A stretch of 64,000 nucleotides of DNA from Lachnospiraceae bacterium YSB2008 (lineage in GTDB: Bacteria > Bacillota > Clostridia > Lachnospirales > Lachnospiraceae): the NCBI GenBank assembly GCA_000687655.1, contig JHWR01000008.1, positions 62,001-126,000 on the forward strand. Reading direction: 5' to 3'. How positions within the stretch are numbered: position 1 is the stretch's first letter; every line of letters begins with the position of its first letter. The notes beneath the pieces were generated by a model, which did no database searches, was not told the DNA's origin, and was given only the letters and a program-made list of their open reading frames with translations. Made by a program: the position numbers and the translations under genes. This document shows positions 9,001 to 17,458 of the stretch, in pieces.

Positions 9001-11090
9001 AAGCATATACAGTATTCACTGATGAGAACGGTTACTACAGTACATGCTCAGATTATAAATCTCATAAGGCTGCCGATGGTATATGGTTTAAACTGGGTAA
9101 ACACGGTATAGCAGAGGAAACACCTGATGATTCAGCAGGAGCTCTGACAGCCGGAACTTATCAGCTGAAGGAGCTGACTTCCGGTGAGGAAGATTCACTT
9201 CAGAAGGAAGAGGTCATAACATTTACAGTTACTGAGGAAGGAAGTATCAAGAATGTTTATGACACGAAGAGGAAAGACGGGAATACATATATATCCGATA
9301 TGGGTATGCCGGAAATCAAAACAACAGCATATGCAGAAGCAGGAGATGACAGACTTAGGATTCTTCCGGCAGATAGGAATGTCAGACTCGTAGATGTCTG
9401 TTCATATAAGAATCTCAGGGCAGATACTGAGTATACATTGTACGGAAGACTTATGCTGATTACAGAGGAAGGCGAAGCAGAAAGCTTTACTGTGGACGGC
9501 AGTGAGGTTACTGCAATAGCACATTTTAAGACAGGAGATACATATGAAGCATCGCTCTATGATTCGTGCGGTGAGGCAGAAGTTAGTTTTGATGATCTGG
9601 ATATGACAGATTATCAGGGACGAAGCTTTGTTGTATTTGAGAGATTATATCTGGGAGAGCTTACTGAAGAAGATATAGAAGAGGGTGAATTCAGTAAGGG
9701 ATATGAAGGAAGCAATAACGGCAGCGTTACATTTCCTATTATTCATGAAGATAAGGATGACGAGGGACAGACACTCAGGGTTCCTGACGGTCATACCAAT
9801 GCTGTTTCTGATGATTCTACAAAAACTGTCAGCAGTGTGGGACAGGTCGTCATAGAGGATAGGGTGACGTATGCAAGCCTTGTACCGGGAAGAGAGTACA
9901 GCGTATCCGGAAGGCTTTATGTCAGACCGGAAGATGTGGAAGAAGATAAGGTTTATACTCCCGAGGAGCTGGAAGAACTTCAGCTATTAGATGATGAAGG
10001 GAATCCTGTCACTTCTGAAACCAGCTTTATTCCGACTGAAGCTGACGGTGAAGTGACGGTGACCTTTACATTTGATGCGAAAAATCTGACAAGAGAGAAA
10101 AGGACTATAGTTGCTTTTGAAGATTGCTATGACACAGAAAGCGGTATGAAGGTTTTCACGCATGCAGATCTTTATGATGAGGCTCAGACGGTATATCAGC
10201 CGTACATTAATACTCAGGCAAAAGGTACTGAAGGAAGAAATGAGCTGCTCTACAGTCAGGGCGTATTCACAGATACCATATTCTATGAGAATCTTGAGCC
10301 CGAGACTACGTATGTGGTCCGTGGCATAGCTATGGATAAAAGTACGGGAGAAGCGCTGATGCTCGGTGGAGTTACAGTTGAAGCAGAAGCTGAGTTCGTA
10401 ACAGGAAGTGATATAAAAGAAAATGGAGCGTGCGACGGAGTATATGAACTTACGTTTGATGTGCCGGAAGATATGCAGGAGGATCTTATAGATAAGGACT
10501 TCGTTATATTTGAGGCAGTATCCAATCAGACAGGAACACTTGTCGCAACTCATAATGATATCAATTATAAGGGGCAGGAGCTTTATGTTCCTAAGATCGG
10601 TACGACTCTTACAAACAAAGCCTCAGGAGACCATACTATAGTTGATCCTTCCGGGGAGATTAAACTCTGCGACAGGGTAGAATATTCGAATCTGACTGAG
10701 GGAAGAGAATATATCATGTCCGGTAAGCTTATGAATAAGGACAAAAATACAGAATTATTGGGAGCTGACGGAAAACCTATACTTGCATCTGCCAAGTTTA
10801 CGGCAGCTGAAGGAGGAAAAGGAACAGTAGATGTAATATTTACTTTTGATGGAAGCATACTTAAAGGTCACGATATTGATATAGTCGCATTTGAAGAGTG
10901 TATACCGGCGGACGGAACTGTTCCTGTAGGAACACACAGTGACATAAATGACAAGGGACAGACAGTTACTGTAAGAAATACACCTAAGACGGGTGACGAT
11001 GCTCCGATACTTCTGTATATGGGCTTATCTGTCATTTCGCTTATAGCCATTGTGATTCTGATGAACAGAAGACGAAAGAAGTATTCTTGA
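6009..11090 (+). CDS. sortase-anchored subtilisin-type (S8) serine protease with Cna-B and VaFE repeat stalk
   Basis: 1693 residues. A signal peptide (1-29, ending V-H-A) leads to an S8 protease domain (about 145-330) with a complete triad: D153 in L-I-D-T-G, H182 in G-H-G-T and S314 in S-S-S-Y-A-A-A; G-A-A-G-N-N-G supplies the oxyanion-hole Asn. The stalk has a Cna-B/SpaA-like domain (about 688-760), a Y-Y-x(n)-Y-G-I-K-E-G-R type repeat (about 777-900), a second Cna-B domain (about 970-1075) and four VaFE-type domains starting near 1100, 1255, 1398 and 1528. The last four belong to a family noted for Thr-Gln ester cross-links and the V-A-F-E motif. The C-terminus is T-P-K-T-G (1658-1662), a membrane helix and R-R-R-K-K, a sorting signal. 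So it is a wall-bound protease held away from the cell on rigid modules. Its substrate is unknown. Confidence 0.88.
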   Translation: MKKINKLLIFVMVIALLMPSHNMEMVHAEEVTSFSSCQLLIATDDESIFTEDTTVLSCYNGVYLTEYPNAETAEKAFDYYSAKADFVEPNVIFKVSDKETDNSSAGDADEKDEAETGADLSDMNSGDDAISILNDIVDDGVKSAPKGTIALIDTGVNAQDKNMIDSVDLLNSDGNGYDDNGHGTRMYETIIGEDPDARILSIKALDRNGRGNVSDIYAALMYAIESKVSIINLSVSAYSTLENSVVRDAVIEAVNNGITVVGAAGNNGRDVRYYIPGNIDEAVICAAIDEEGNPLSDSNYGATVDYFVTGESSSYAAARYTGLLSKYGKDGLSTLINKEKIFTNEHHSFDTPEEAEEFFDEEYGEIRWIYPDEEDSDFHVAAPTGWPSRITLDFTINSSTGYQLFSWNGNYFTIPTNDGGQTGTYRTGTQFNWTIRNSSGYDKTKFSLKKGKAFCTTRGAVFPGGAYGNGYELYYTATGSTENKKRYIRAGIATSNRPTSAGYQTFAIEAFLVSSGSEYDFTLMKEDWMTELHPSFEDIVYKATVHNEETGADVCSVKITLGYNGFPKTIDILSCDPGNSSNPTVYVNQNVTCPDGATRDILFVQIKQTISQNLSVILEELSVPEQNAHKKNAGTSKVLLEPGNKEQIITSNDAENLYDYIKFDYRGTIELYKSYDRNVAAKCKASSDFSLSGAEYTVYTDQACTKPLKNGTKNVVIKTNANGFGYVTDIPIGTYYVKETKASKGCLLDTKVYTVKVNHKAIYCSAFDENIDISPVFDPEYYFTHSLGRIDKERLGIEDADPENLTAEQIEIMAKHYMIYGIKEGRTGSRNFYSVFYMYNYPDLAHWIISHTEYKNNPNGYTADINDFINIVAHYCRYGMMEGRYASITSFKDEYRQKGTYQPGKSVSKTLTLERSFDANGDGVKEFSYNKSFSVWQNVVWDGRNDVEGNGSLCPVIYSEEKAAREVRADIEFTKMNEETGEGLAGASFEIKNTSTGEAYTVFTDENGYYSTCSDYKSHKAADGIWFKLGKHGIAEETPDDSAGALTAGTYQLKELTSGEEDSLQKEEVITFTVTEEGSIKNVYDTKRKDGNTYISDMGMPEIKTTAYAEAGDDRLRILPADRNVRLVDVCSYKNLRADTEYTLYGRLMLITEEGEAESFTVDGSEVTAIAHFKTGDTYEASLYDSCGEAEVSFDDLDMTDYQGRSFVVFERLYLGELTEEDIEEGEFSKGYEGSNNGSVTFPIIHEDKDDEGQTLRVPDGHTNAVSDDSTKTVSSVGQVVIEDRVTYASLVPGREYSVSGRLYVRPEDVEEDKVYTPEELEELQLLDDEGNPVTSETSFIPTEADGEVTVTFTFDAKNLTREKRTIVAFEDCYDTESGMKVFTHADLYDEAQTVYQPYINTQAKGTEGRNELLYSQGVFTDTIFYENLEPETTYVVRGIAMDKSTGEALMLGGVTVEAEAEFVTGSDIKENGACDGVYELTFDVPEDMQEDLIDKDFVIFEAVSNQTGTLVATHNDINYKGQELYVPKIGTTLTNKASGDHTIVDPSGEIKLCDRVEYSNLTEGREYIMSGKLMNKDKNTELLGADGKPILASAKFTAAEGGKGTVDVIFTFDGSILKGHDIDIVAFEECIPADGTVPVGTHSDINDKGQTVTVRNTPKTGDDAPILLYMGLSVISLIAIVILMNRRRKKYS

Positions 11091-11135
11091 ATTATGTAAA
11101 CTGATTCGCAGAAAGTGGTAAATATATGGAATTTA

Positions 11136-11195
11136 TGGTAAAATATGCCTTGGTGCGTTTTGAATAATCCGATTCGTCGATGAGGTATTCAAAGC
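11136..11195 (+). promoter_or_regulatory. extended -10 promoter and leader hairpin of the glycerophosphotransferase gene
   Basis: TGG-TAAAAT (11136-11144) is an extended -10; the -35 is poor. The predicted RNA begins near 11151 and forms a stem TTTGAATA (11159-11166) with TATTCAAA (11186-11193), extended by two pairs. A separate perfect 8-bp inverted repeat, ACTGATTC 11100-11107 and GAATCAGT 11213-11220, brackets the whole intergenic region. Its first arm lies upstream of this promoter, so it would form only in a read-through transcript from the protease gene. Confidence 0.4.
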
Positions 11196-11225
11196 ATAAT
11201 AAGCCGGATAAGGAATCAGTGTGAC

Positions 11226-13730
11226 ATGAGTTTAAGAAAAAATGAGCTGATAGTTGAAGAAAGAAAGGCACCCTTTCATCAGACCTTCCTGAAGAATTTC
11301 TTTTACTTTAAGAGAGATATCAAGAAGTTCTGTTTCTTCAAGATACTCATTCCATTTAAATATAATAAGGCTAAACTTAAGCCGATCAAAGAAGACAAGG
11401 TTATATTCATGGAGCTTACCAGCCCTGAACTGACAGGAAGTTACAAACTTCTGTTTAATAAACTGGTGAGTGAATATAACCTTGATATTCATGTGCATTT
11501 TCTGATGCAGGGACGAGTTCCTAAGGATGAACTCTACAGAAGACAGGTGGCATTTGTTAAGGATGTTGCTACTGCGAAATATGTAATTCTGAATGACAGC
11601 TATAACCTCTGTGGCGCGCTCAAGAAGAGGAAGGGCGCCCATATTATGAATACCTGGCATGCAGCGGGTGCCTTCAAGAGATTTGGTTTCAGTATTGCTG
11701 ATAAGAAATTCGGAATGGATCGACATGAGATGACCAAATTCCCGCTCCATCCTTCATATGACCTTGTTACTGTCAGCAGCCCTGATGTTGAATGGGCTTA
11801 TATTGAGGCTATGGGTAAGGAGAAGGAAAAAGATTCCATAAAGGGTATAGGTATCAGCAGATCGGATATCTTCTATGATGAGGAATTCAAGGCGTCTGCA
11901 AGAGAACATCTCTATAACCTTTTCCCTGAGGCAGACGGTAAGAAGGTTATTCTGTATGCGCCTACTTTCAGAGGACATGTTAAGAATGCGCAGTCGCCCG
12001 ATATGATGGATATGTCCATGATGAGGGAAGAACTTTCAGATGATTATGTGCTGCTTACAAAGCACCATCCATTTGTTAAAAAGAGACCGGTCATAGCTGA
12101 CGAAGACAGAAGCTTCGCCAAGGATATGAGTGACCTTATGAGTATAGAGGAACTGCTTTCAGTTTCTGATATATGTATATCTGATTACTCTTCACTTATA
12201 TTTGAATATTCGCTTTTTGAGAAGCCGATGATATTCTTCGTATATGATCTGGCCAATTATTTTGACTGGAGAGGCTTCTATTATGATTTCGAAGAACTTA
12301 CTCCGGGACCGTCATGCTATACCAATCGTGAGCTCATTGACTGCATAAAGGCAACTGAGAAGGGCTTTGATATCGAGAAGGTAAGAAGCTTCAGAAAGAA
12401 ATTCATGTCTGGCTGTGACGGCCATGCAACGGAGAAAACATTCAAGGAGTTCTTCGGAAATGAATTGGATAAATATAAGAGAGAAGAGATACTCGAGGGC
12501 GACTTCAGTTCGCTCCCTGTGAATACTGCTTTCTATGAATATACTGAAAGAATGAACTTCCTCAGGAAAACAAGGAATTCATTCAGAGCAGCTTATGAAA
12601 AGGGTATGAATGAACGTATGAGACCGGGAAGTATGGCTCTTCTTATAGATGAGTATACGGATCCGGATTCTTATAAAACTCTTGAGGAGGCTGCTGAAAG
12701 AAAAGGTATAGCTCTCTTACATGACTTCGATGCGGAAACTATGACAATTTCAGAATATGCCGAGGCTCTTGCAAGGACAGAGACACTTCTGGTGGCAGGG
12801 GAACCATATTTGCTCCGTATGATAGATATCAGGGAAGAAACCAATGTGGTTCAGCTTCGTCCTGAAGGTGTTACATTCTATGACAAATGGAATGCTGATA
12901 TAACAAACAAAACAGGGCTCTTCAGGGAGAACAGTGAGGAATTCCCTATTCATACATCATATGATATGGTGACTGTTCCCGACGAGGAAGAGGAGCTGAC
13001 TCATATCAGAAAGAATTATGAGCTTAAGGAAAATGCTGAGATTCTGAAAATAGGAAATCTGAAAACAGGACTCTTCAAGGATAAGAAGTATATCAAGGAA
13101 TCAAGGGAGTACCTCGGGGCTATAATACCGGAGGCAAAGAATAAGAAGGTAATAACTATACTTCCTAAGGAGAGAGTAGGGTTTGACAGTCTTCTTACAG
13201 ATTTCCTCATTCATTCTCATGAGGCACTTGCAAGTGAATATGTACTTGTCGTGGATACTAAGAATCCTAAGCTTATTCCTGAATATCTTGACGGGTATGC
13301 AGTAAGTCCTCATTTAAGACTGAAGAGACTTATAGAAGAAGGCGTATTTTTCGATGATGAGAAGTCGGAAATAAAGGCAGAGGATGTTCATGAATTCAGT
13401 ACGAACAGTCTCATAGCTGCAGCTGATATTGTAATATCCGATTATAGGGAAGAAGCTGTATTTACTCTTGCAGGAGATTCTCCGCTATACATTTTTGCAG
13501 AAGATATTTCTACATTCTCGAAGAAAATGGGAGTATGCAGGGATTTCGAGAAGACCTATGAGGGTATACTCTATAAGGACAGTACAGCACTCATACGTGA
13601 TATCGCAGAGGGTATTTATAACAGAGAAGCATCTCTCTTAATAAAGAAGATTTTCCTCAGTGACGATGCCGTAAAAAATTCTGAAGTGCTGTTTGATCAT
13701 ATAAAAAACTTATCACACGGAGGTAACTAA
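11226..13730 (+). CDS. CDP-glycerol glycerophosphotransferase-like protein (TagB/TagF family) with a degenerate second copy of the domain
   Basis: 834 residues. The first domain (about 50-420) has the hallmarks of the family: N-T-W-H-A (142-146), K-H-H-P (279-282) and S-D-Y-S-S-L-I-F-E-Y (from 319). Family members transfer glycerol-phosphate or ribitol-phosphate from CDP-activated donors to build wall teichoic acid or similar polymers at the inner membrane face. Residues ~450-834 repeat the same order of elements in decayed form: H-T-S-Y-D-M-V-T-V-P matches H-P-S-Y-D-L-V-T-V-S of the first copy, and S-D-Y-R-E-E-A-V-F (from 738) replaces S-D-Y-S-S. N-T-W-H and H-H-P have no equivalent there. 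The second half is therefore probably non-catalytic. No signal peptide is seen. The GH13 gene starts 1 bp after the stop. Confidence 0.82.
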   Translation: MSLRKNELIVEERKAPFHQTFLKNFFYFKRDIKKFCFFKILIPFKYNKAKLKPIKEDKVIFMELTSPELTGSYKLLFNKLVSEYNLDIHVHFLMQGRVPKDELYRRQVAFVKDVATAKYVILNDSYNLCGALKKRKGAHIMNTWHAAGAFKRFGFSIADKKFGMDRHEMTKFPLHPSYDLVTVSSPDVEWAYIEAMGKEKEKDSIKGIGISRSDIFYDEEFKASAREHLYNLFPEADGKKVILYAPTFRGHVKNAQSPDMMDMSMMREELSDDYVLLTKHHPFVKKRPVIADEDRSFAKDMSDLMSIEELLSVSDICISDYSSLIFEYSLFEKPMIFFVYDLANYFDWRGFYYDFEELTPGPSCYTNRELIDCIKATEKGFDIEKVRSFRKKFMSGCDGHATEKTFKEFFGNELDKYKREEILEGDFSSLPVNTAFYEYTERMNFLRKTRNSFRAAYEKGMNERMRPGSMALLIDEYTDPDSYKTLEEAAERKGIALLHDFDAETMTISEYAEALARTETLLVAGEPYLLRMIDIREETNVVQLRPEGVTFYDKWNADITNKTGLFRENSEEFPIHTSYDMVTVPDEEEELTHIRKNYELKENAEILKIGNLKTGLFKDKKYIKESREYLGAIIPEAKNKKVITILPKERVGFDSLLTDFLIHSHEALASEYVLVVDTKNPKLIPEYLDGYAVSPHLRLKRLIEEGVFFDDEKSEIKAEDVHEFSTNSLIAAADIVISDYREEAVFTLAGDSPLYIFAEDISTFSKKMGVCRDFEKTYEGILYKDSTALIRDIAEGIYNREASLLIKKIFLSDDAVKNSEVLFDHIKNLSHGGN

Positions 13731-13731
13731 T

Positions 13732-15042
13732 ATGTGGTACGAGGATAGTGTGTTTTATCAGATATATCCACTTGGATTCTGTGGGGCACCATTTGAAAAT
13801 GATGGGGTGCTTCAGCACAGGATACTTAAGGTTATAGACTGGATTCCGCATATCAAGAAGCTTGGTGCGAATGCTATATATTTCTCGCCTGTATTCGAAT
13901 CTGATACACATGGATACAATACAAGGGACTATGGACTCATAGATAAGCGTCTCGGAACCAATGATGATTTCAAGAAGGTTGTTGATGAACTTCATAAGGA
14001 AGGCATCAAGGTTGTTCTTGATGGTGTATTCAATCATGTGGGAAGAGGATTCTTTGGCTTTAAGGATGTTCAGGAGAAGAAATGGGATTCTCCGTACAAG
14101 GATTGGTTCAACATTTCATTTGACGGCAATTCAAATTATAATGACGGTTTCTGGTATGAAGGCTGGGAAGGTCATTTTGATCTTGTAAAACTGAATCTCA
14201 GAAATCCTGCAGTTAAGGATCATATATTCGATAAGATAAGATACTGGGTATCAGAGTTTGGAATAGACGGACTCAGACTTGATGTAGCATACTGCCTCGA
14301 CAGAGATTTCCTGAGAGATCTCAGAAGAGTAGCAAATGATATCAGTCCGGACTTCCTTCTTCTCGGTGAACTGCTTCACGGAGATTATAATCAGTTCGTA
14401 AATGATGAGATGCTTCACAGCGCAACGAATTATGCATGTTATAAGGGACTTTATTCCAGCTTTAACTGCATGAACATGTTTGAGATAATCAATACACTCA
14501 TCCAGCAGTTCGGACCTGAGAACTGGAGCTGGTACAGAGGCAAGCATTTCCTTTCATTTGTTGATAATCATGATGTAACAAGGATAGCAAGCATTCTGGA
14601 CAGACCGGAACATCTTCCGCTCATATACACGCTTATGTTCGGTATGCCGGGAATACCTTGCGTATATTACGGAAGTGAGTGGGGCACACAGGCCAGAAAG
14701 GAAGAGGGCGATCCTGCTCTCAGAGTTTCATTTGATACGCCGGAGTGGAATGATCTCACAGACCATATAGCGCGTCTGGCTGAGATAGAGAAAAACAGTG
14801 AAGCACTTTGTCATGGATCATTCAGATCAGTTGTTCTTACAAATCATCAGTGCATCTTTGAAAGAAAGACAGATAATGAGAGAATTCTCGTGGCTATAAA
14901 TGCGAGCGATCAGGAATATACAGCGCATTTTGATGCCGGATGCGGCATGGCAGATGAACTTCTGACCGGAACCAAGCATGACTTCGGAGGAGGTTCAGTA
15001 CTTCCACCGTACAGTTCACAGATCTGGAAAATGGAACGCTAG
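13732..15042 (+). CDS. cytosolic GH13 alpha-amylase-family enzyme
   Basis: 436 residues without a signal peptide. All four GH13 regions are visible: L-D-G-V-F-N-H-V-G; G-L-R-L-D-V-A with nucleophile D184; L-L-G-E-L with acid/base E213; and F-V-D-N-H-D with D278. The protein starts directly with Y-E-D-S-V-F-Y-Q-I-Y-P and lacks the extra N-terminal domain of neopullulanases, so it is a compact member, closest in motif style to maltodextrin glucosidases and cyclomaltodextrinases. It should act on short malto-oligosaccharides in the cytoplasm; exact specificity cannot be read. It follows the glycerophosphotransferase gene after 1 bp (Shine-Dalgarno GGAGG inside that gene) and may be cotranscribed. 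The sugar-sensor diguanylate cyclase converges on it, and glgA lies 23 kb away. Confidence 0.86.
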   Translation: MWYEDSVFYQIYPLGFCGAPFENDGVLQHRILKVIDWIPHIKKLGANAIYFSPVFESDTHGYNTRDYGLIDKRLGTNDDFKKVVDELHKEGIKVVLDGVFNHVGRGFFGFKDVQEKKWDSPYKDWFNISFDGNSNYNDGFWYEGWEGHFDLVKLNLRNPAVKDHIFDKIRYWVSEFGIDGLRLDVAYCLDRDFLRDLRRVANDISPDFLLLGELLHGDYNQFVNDEMLHSATNYACYKGLYSSFNCMNMFEIINTLIQQFGPENWSWYRGKHFLSFVDNHDVTRIASILDRPEHLPLIYTLMFGMPGIPCVYYGSEWGTQARKEEGDPALRVSFDTPEWNDLTDHIARLAEIEKNSEALCHGSFRSVVLTNHQCIFERKTDNERILVAINASDQEYTAHFDAGCGMADELLTGTKHDFGGGSVLPPYSSQIWKMER

Positions 15043-15050
15043 TCAGTAAA

Positions 15051-15087
15051 TCAAAAGCAGTGGGACGATATGTCTCACTGCTTTTTT
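15051..15087. terminator. bidirectional intrinsic terminator
   Basis: A 14-bp stem AAAAGCAGTGGGAC with GTCTCACTGCTTTT (one G-U pair) and a 5-nt loop has T-runs on both strands. It separates the converging GH13 gene and the minus-strand diguanylate cyclase gene. Confidence 0.88.
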
Positions 15088-15110
15088 GATTAAATATGAA
15101 AGTGTGCTTT

Positions 15111-17063
15111 CTATTGCTGTCTCTGATTATTATAAAGATGGTTTTTAATCTTTTCGCTCTTCACGGCATACATTCTTTCATCTGCGATCTTGAGAGCTTT
15201 ATTAAGATCGAATTCAGGATTAAAGGTTGTCGTATATGTTCCGCTGCTCGTTGTGACAAGATATGGATTTGCTGCTTTTTTGTTATAATCATCAAGGATA
15301 GAATCGATATTTCTGATTATTGAATCAGGATCGCACTTTCCGAGGATGACTGCAAAGAGTTCATCTCCACCATAACGGGCACATAGTGCATTTTCAGGAC
15401 AGGATTCCTTAAGAGCATTTCCAACTGCTGTTATGGAACTGTCGCCATCAGCATGACCATATGTATCATTTATATATTTAAGACCATCAAGATCGGACAT
15501 GATAACAGTTACTTCTTTACCGTGATTCTCTTCATCGTTTTTGGTTATATCATATATCCTGAGGAAGCCGAGACGGTTGTACAGGCCGGTAAGCGCATCG
15601 TGCTTATACATGTCATCCATCTTTTCCATGAGGCGTTTCTGATACTGAAGATTAATGAATCCGCCTATTCCCATGCTTATTCCATTTGTAACGATTGCAG
15701 TTCTTGAATAATCCGTAACGGCATAGTCCTCATAGAAGTAGCAGTTGAATCCAAATGGCCTGTTCATATAGTCAAGCGCATTGAAGACAAGCGGGATGTT
15801 AAGATCCATAAGTTCAATGATCCTGTCGCGATAGTTTCCTGAAAGAACATCTGCTTTCGGATTTACTTCTGTATCGTAGAAAAGATCTTCAGGAAGAGGG
15901 AAGCGTCCGTCAAAACGATGCTCCTCTGCATAATCAGCATCGTTTATGATATGGAAATCAGGAGTTTTCCAGTTAGAAGGATCCTCCATGAAATAATTGG
16001 AATCCATATCAAAGATGTTTCTGTCCACTACTGTCAATGAATGCTTGGTTTTATGATTATGTATGGCTGCGGCCATATCCCATGTGCTGTTACTTATTTC
16101 CATAGCGGAAGATATATTGTAAAGAATTCGTGAATCGTCCTGGTGACGATAGAAGCTGTTGTTGAAGCTCGCCATCTGGTGAAGAGCATTCCAGCTATGT
16201 TCCTGACATCCGCATGATTCGTTAGGTACAAGCCTTGGCGGAATCAGAAGATCCTTTATTTCTTTGCCGGAAGCGGCATCAAGCGCAAGCCTGCCTGCGG
16301 ATTCTGCGAGTAACATGGTATCACAGCTTGAAGTGGAGATCTTAGGCTTAGAGTAGAAGGCTTCTTCGTACCCATCAAAACCTGATACGATAACATCTTC
16401 AGGAACCCGTTTTCCATCAAGCTGAAGCATGTCACTTACATTTATGGCCATAATGTCATTTGCACATATTATGGCATCAGGAAGGACATCTCTCTTCAGA
16501 AGCTCAGCCATAGCAGCTCTCGTAGGATCAGCCCAGAAATCTCCATGGCTTACCATGCCGCTGTCAAATGGAATGTTGTTCTCAGCCAGAACCTTCTTGA
16601 AAACTTCTATGCGGCGGTTGGAGAAGATATTATCTGCAAATCCCGCCATCATATGAGGTCTTTTGACTTTGTGATACTCTATGACATGACGTGTTATAGC
16701 TTCAAATCCTATATCATAATCGAATCCTACAGTAGTGGTTCCTTCATATTCACCGTCGATAACTATTACAGGAGTATCGGATTCTTTTGCTTTTGATAAT
16801 ATACGGTTGGATACTGTGTGACTCTTGATCTTTTCATCCATGAGAATGATGCAGTCAAGTTCGTCGTAAGGCATGATATCGAAGACGTAAGTTTCGGCAG
16901 GAACAAGTGACTCGTCCCAGTATATATCAGAATTGATAGAGAATATCAGCAGGGCAGAGTCTGTACTTTTGAGCGTTTCATTTAGCGTTTTAATGAAGCC
17001 AAAGACCTGTGCGTCATAGATACTGGAAGTACATAATGCAATTATTTTCCTATTATTTACCAT
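15111..17063 (-). CDS. diguanylate cyclase with N-terminal LacI-type periplasmic-binding sensor domain
   Basis: 650 residues from ATG 17063, chosen over the longer reading from 17150 because AAAGGG lies 8 nt upstream. Residues 1-~290 resemble the sugar-binding half of LacI-family regulators: P-D-A-I-I-C-A-N-D-I-M-A and D-V-I-V-S-G-F-D-G. There is no helix-turn-helix, signal peptide or membrane segment, so sensing is cytosolic. The GGDEF domain (about 485-645) has D-L-D-G-L-K-Y-I-N-D-T-Y-G-H-A-D-G-D and an active-site loop G-G-D-E-L (565-569), a Leu replacing the usual Phe. The inhibitory-site R-x-x-D upstream of the loop is absent. The middle ~190 residues match nothing I recognise. It likely makes c-di-GMP in response to a sugar, with no product inhibition at the I-site. 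Confidence 0.86.
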   Translation of the reverse strand: MVNNRKIIALCTSSIYDAQVFGFIKTLNETLKSTDSALLIFSINSDIYWDESLVPAETYVFDIMPYDELDCIILMDEKIKSHTVSNRILSKAKESDTPVIVIDGEYEGTTTVGFDYDIGFEAITRHVIEYHKVKRPHMMAGFADNIFSNRRIEVFKKVLAENNIPFDSGMVSHGDFWADPTRAAMAELLKRDVLPDAIICANDIMAINVSDMLQLDGKRVPEDVIVSGFDGYEEAFYSKPKISTSSCDTMLLAESAGRLALDAASGKEIKDLLIPPRLVPNESCGCQEHSWNALHQMASFNNSFYRHQDDSRILYNISSAMEISNSTWDMAAAIHNHKTKHSLTVVDRNIFDMDSNYFMEDPSNWKTPDFHIINDADYAEEHRFDGRFPLPEDLFYDTEVNPKADVLSGNYRDRIIELMDLNIPLVFNALDYMNRPFGFNCYFYEDYAVTDYSRTAIVTNGISMGIGGFINLQYQKRLMEKMDDMYKHDALTGLYNRLGFLRIYDITKNDEENHGKEVTVIMSDLDGLKYINDTYGHADGDSSITAVGNALKESCPENALCARYGGDELFAVILGKCDPDSIIRNIDSILDDYNKKAANPYLVTTSSGTYTTTFNPEFDLNKALKIADERMYAVKSEKIKNHLYNNQRQQ

Positions 17064-17121
17064 ATAAGTACCCTTTGAATAGTTTCGTATATATACTGAA
17101 TAAACAGACATACACATAATC

Positions 17122-17150
17122 ATTATACATCCATGTGTCAGAATCTTCAA
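17122..17150 (-). promoter_or_regulatory. promoter of the sugar-sensing diguanylate cyclase gene
   Basis: On the minus strand TTGAAG (17150-17145), a 17-bp spacer and a perfect TATAAT (17127-17122) lie 59 bp upstream of the chosen start. This also supports the shorter reading frame, since the longer start at 17150 would lie inside the promoter. Confidence 0.6.
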
Positions 17151-17247
17151 TGATTGTTAATCTGATATGATTTTAAAGAAGAATGTGTGTGGCAAAACCA
17201 AAATGATGTTATGCATATATATAAGTACAAAAAGTATATAAAAGTGG

Positions 17248-17277
17248 TTGACAATCATATACTGTTTGTGATATTGT
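17248..17277 (+). promoter_or_regulatory. rplJL promoter
   Basis: A consensus TTGACA (17248-17253), an 18-bp spacer and TATTGT (17272-17277) stand directly before the L10 leader. Confidence 0.75.
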
Positions 17278-17280
17278 AGC

Positions 17281-17421
17281 CAACGATGAACTGCCGTAGA
17301 CAGCAGGTGCTTCTCAGGAAGCCTAACCGGATAAGCCGGCCCGCCGAGGAAAAGATTCGTTATTTAAGAAGTCTTTATGTCCTTTAGCTACGTATGTCAG
17401 TACCGGTTAAAGGATTTTTTT
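17281..17421 (+). promoter_or_regulatory. ribosomal protein L10 leader with attenuator terminator
   Basis: The leader carries the typical core C-C-G-T-A-G-A-C-A-G-C-A-G-G-T-G-C (from 17293), then A-A-G-C-C-T-A-A-C-C-G and C-C-G-C-C-G-A-G-G. In Firmicutes this RNA binds L10, or the L10-L12 complex, and represses rplJL. A stem TCCTTTAGCT (17380-17389) with GGTTAAAGGA (17405-17414) followed by seven T forms the regulated terminator. The stretch 17064-17247 before it holds only the divergent promoter of the minus-strand gene. Confidence 0.85.
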
Positions 17422-17458
17422 ATGCGCAGTCATTAATACTATAAGGAGGTGCATAAAG

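Noticed and set aside
9987-10553. A 188-codon open frame on the minus strand inside the protease gene, and many similar minus-strand frames across the window
   Set aside because: No ribosome site or protein motif, and they mirror coding sequence of well-supported plus-strand genes; treated as shadows.
17281-17421. Possible tRNA or riboswitch
   Set aside because: Position directly before rplJ and the conserved core identify an L10 leader.
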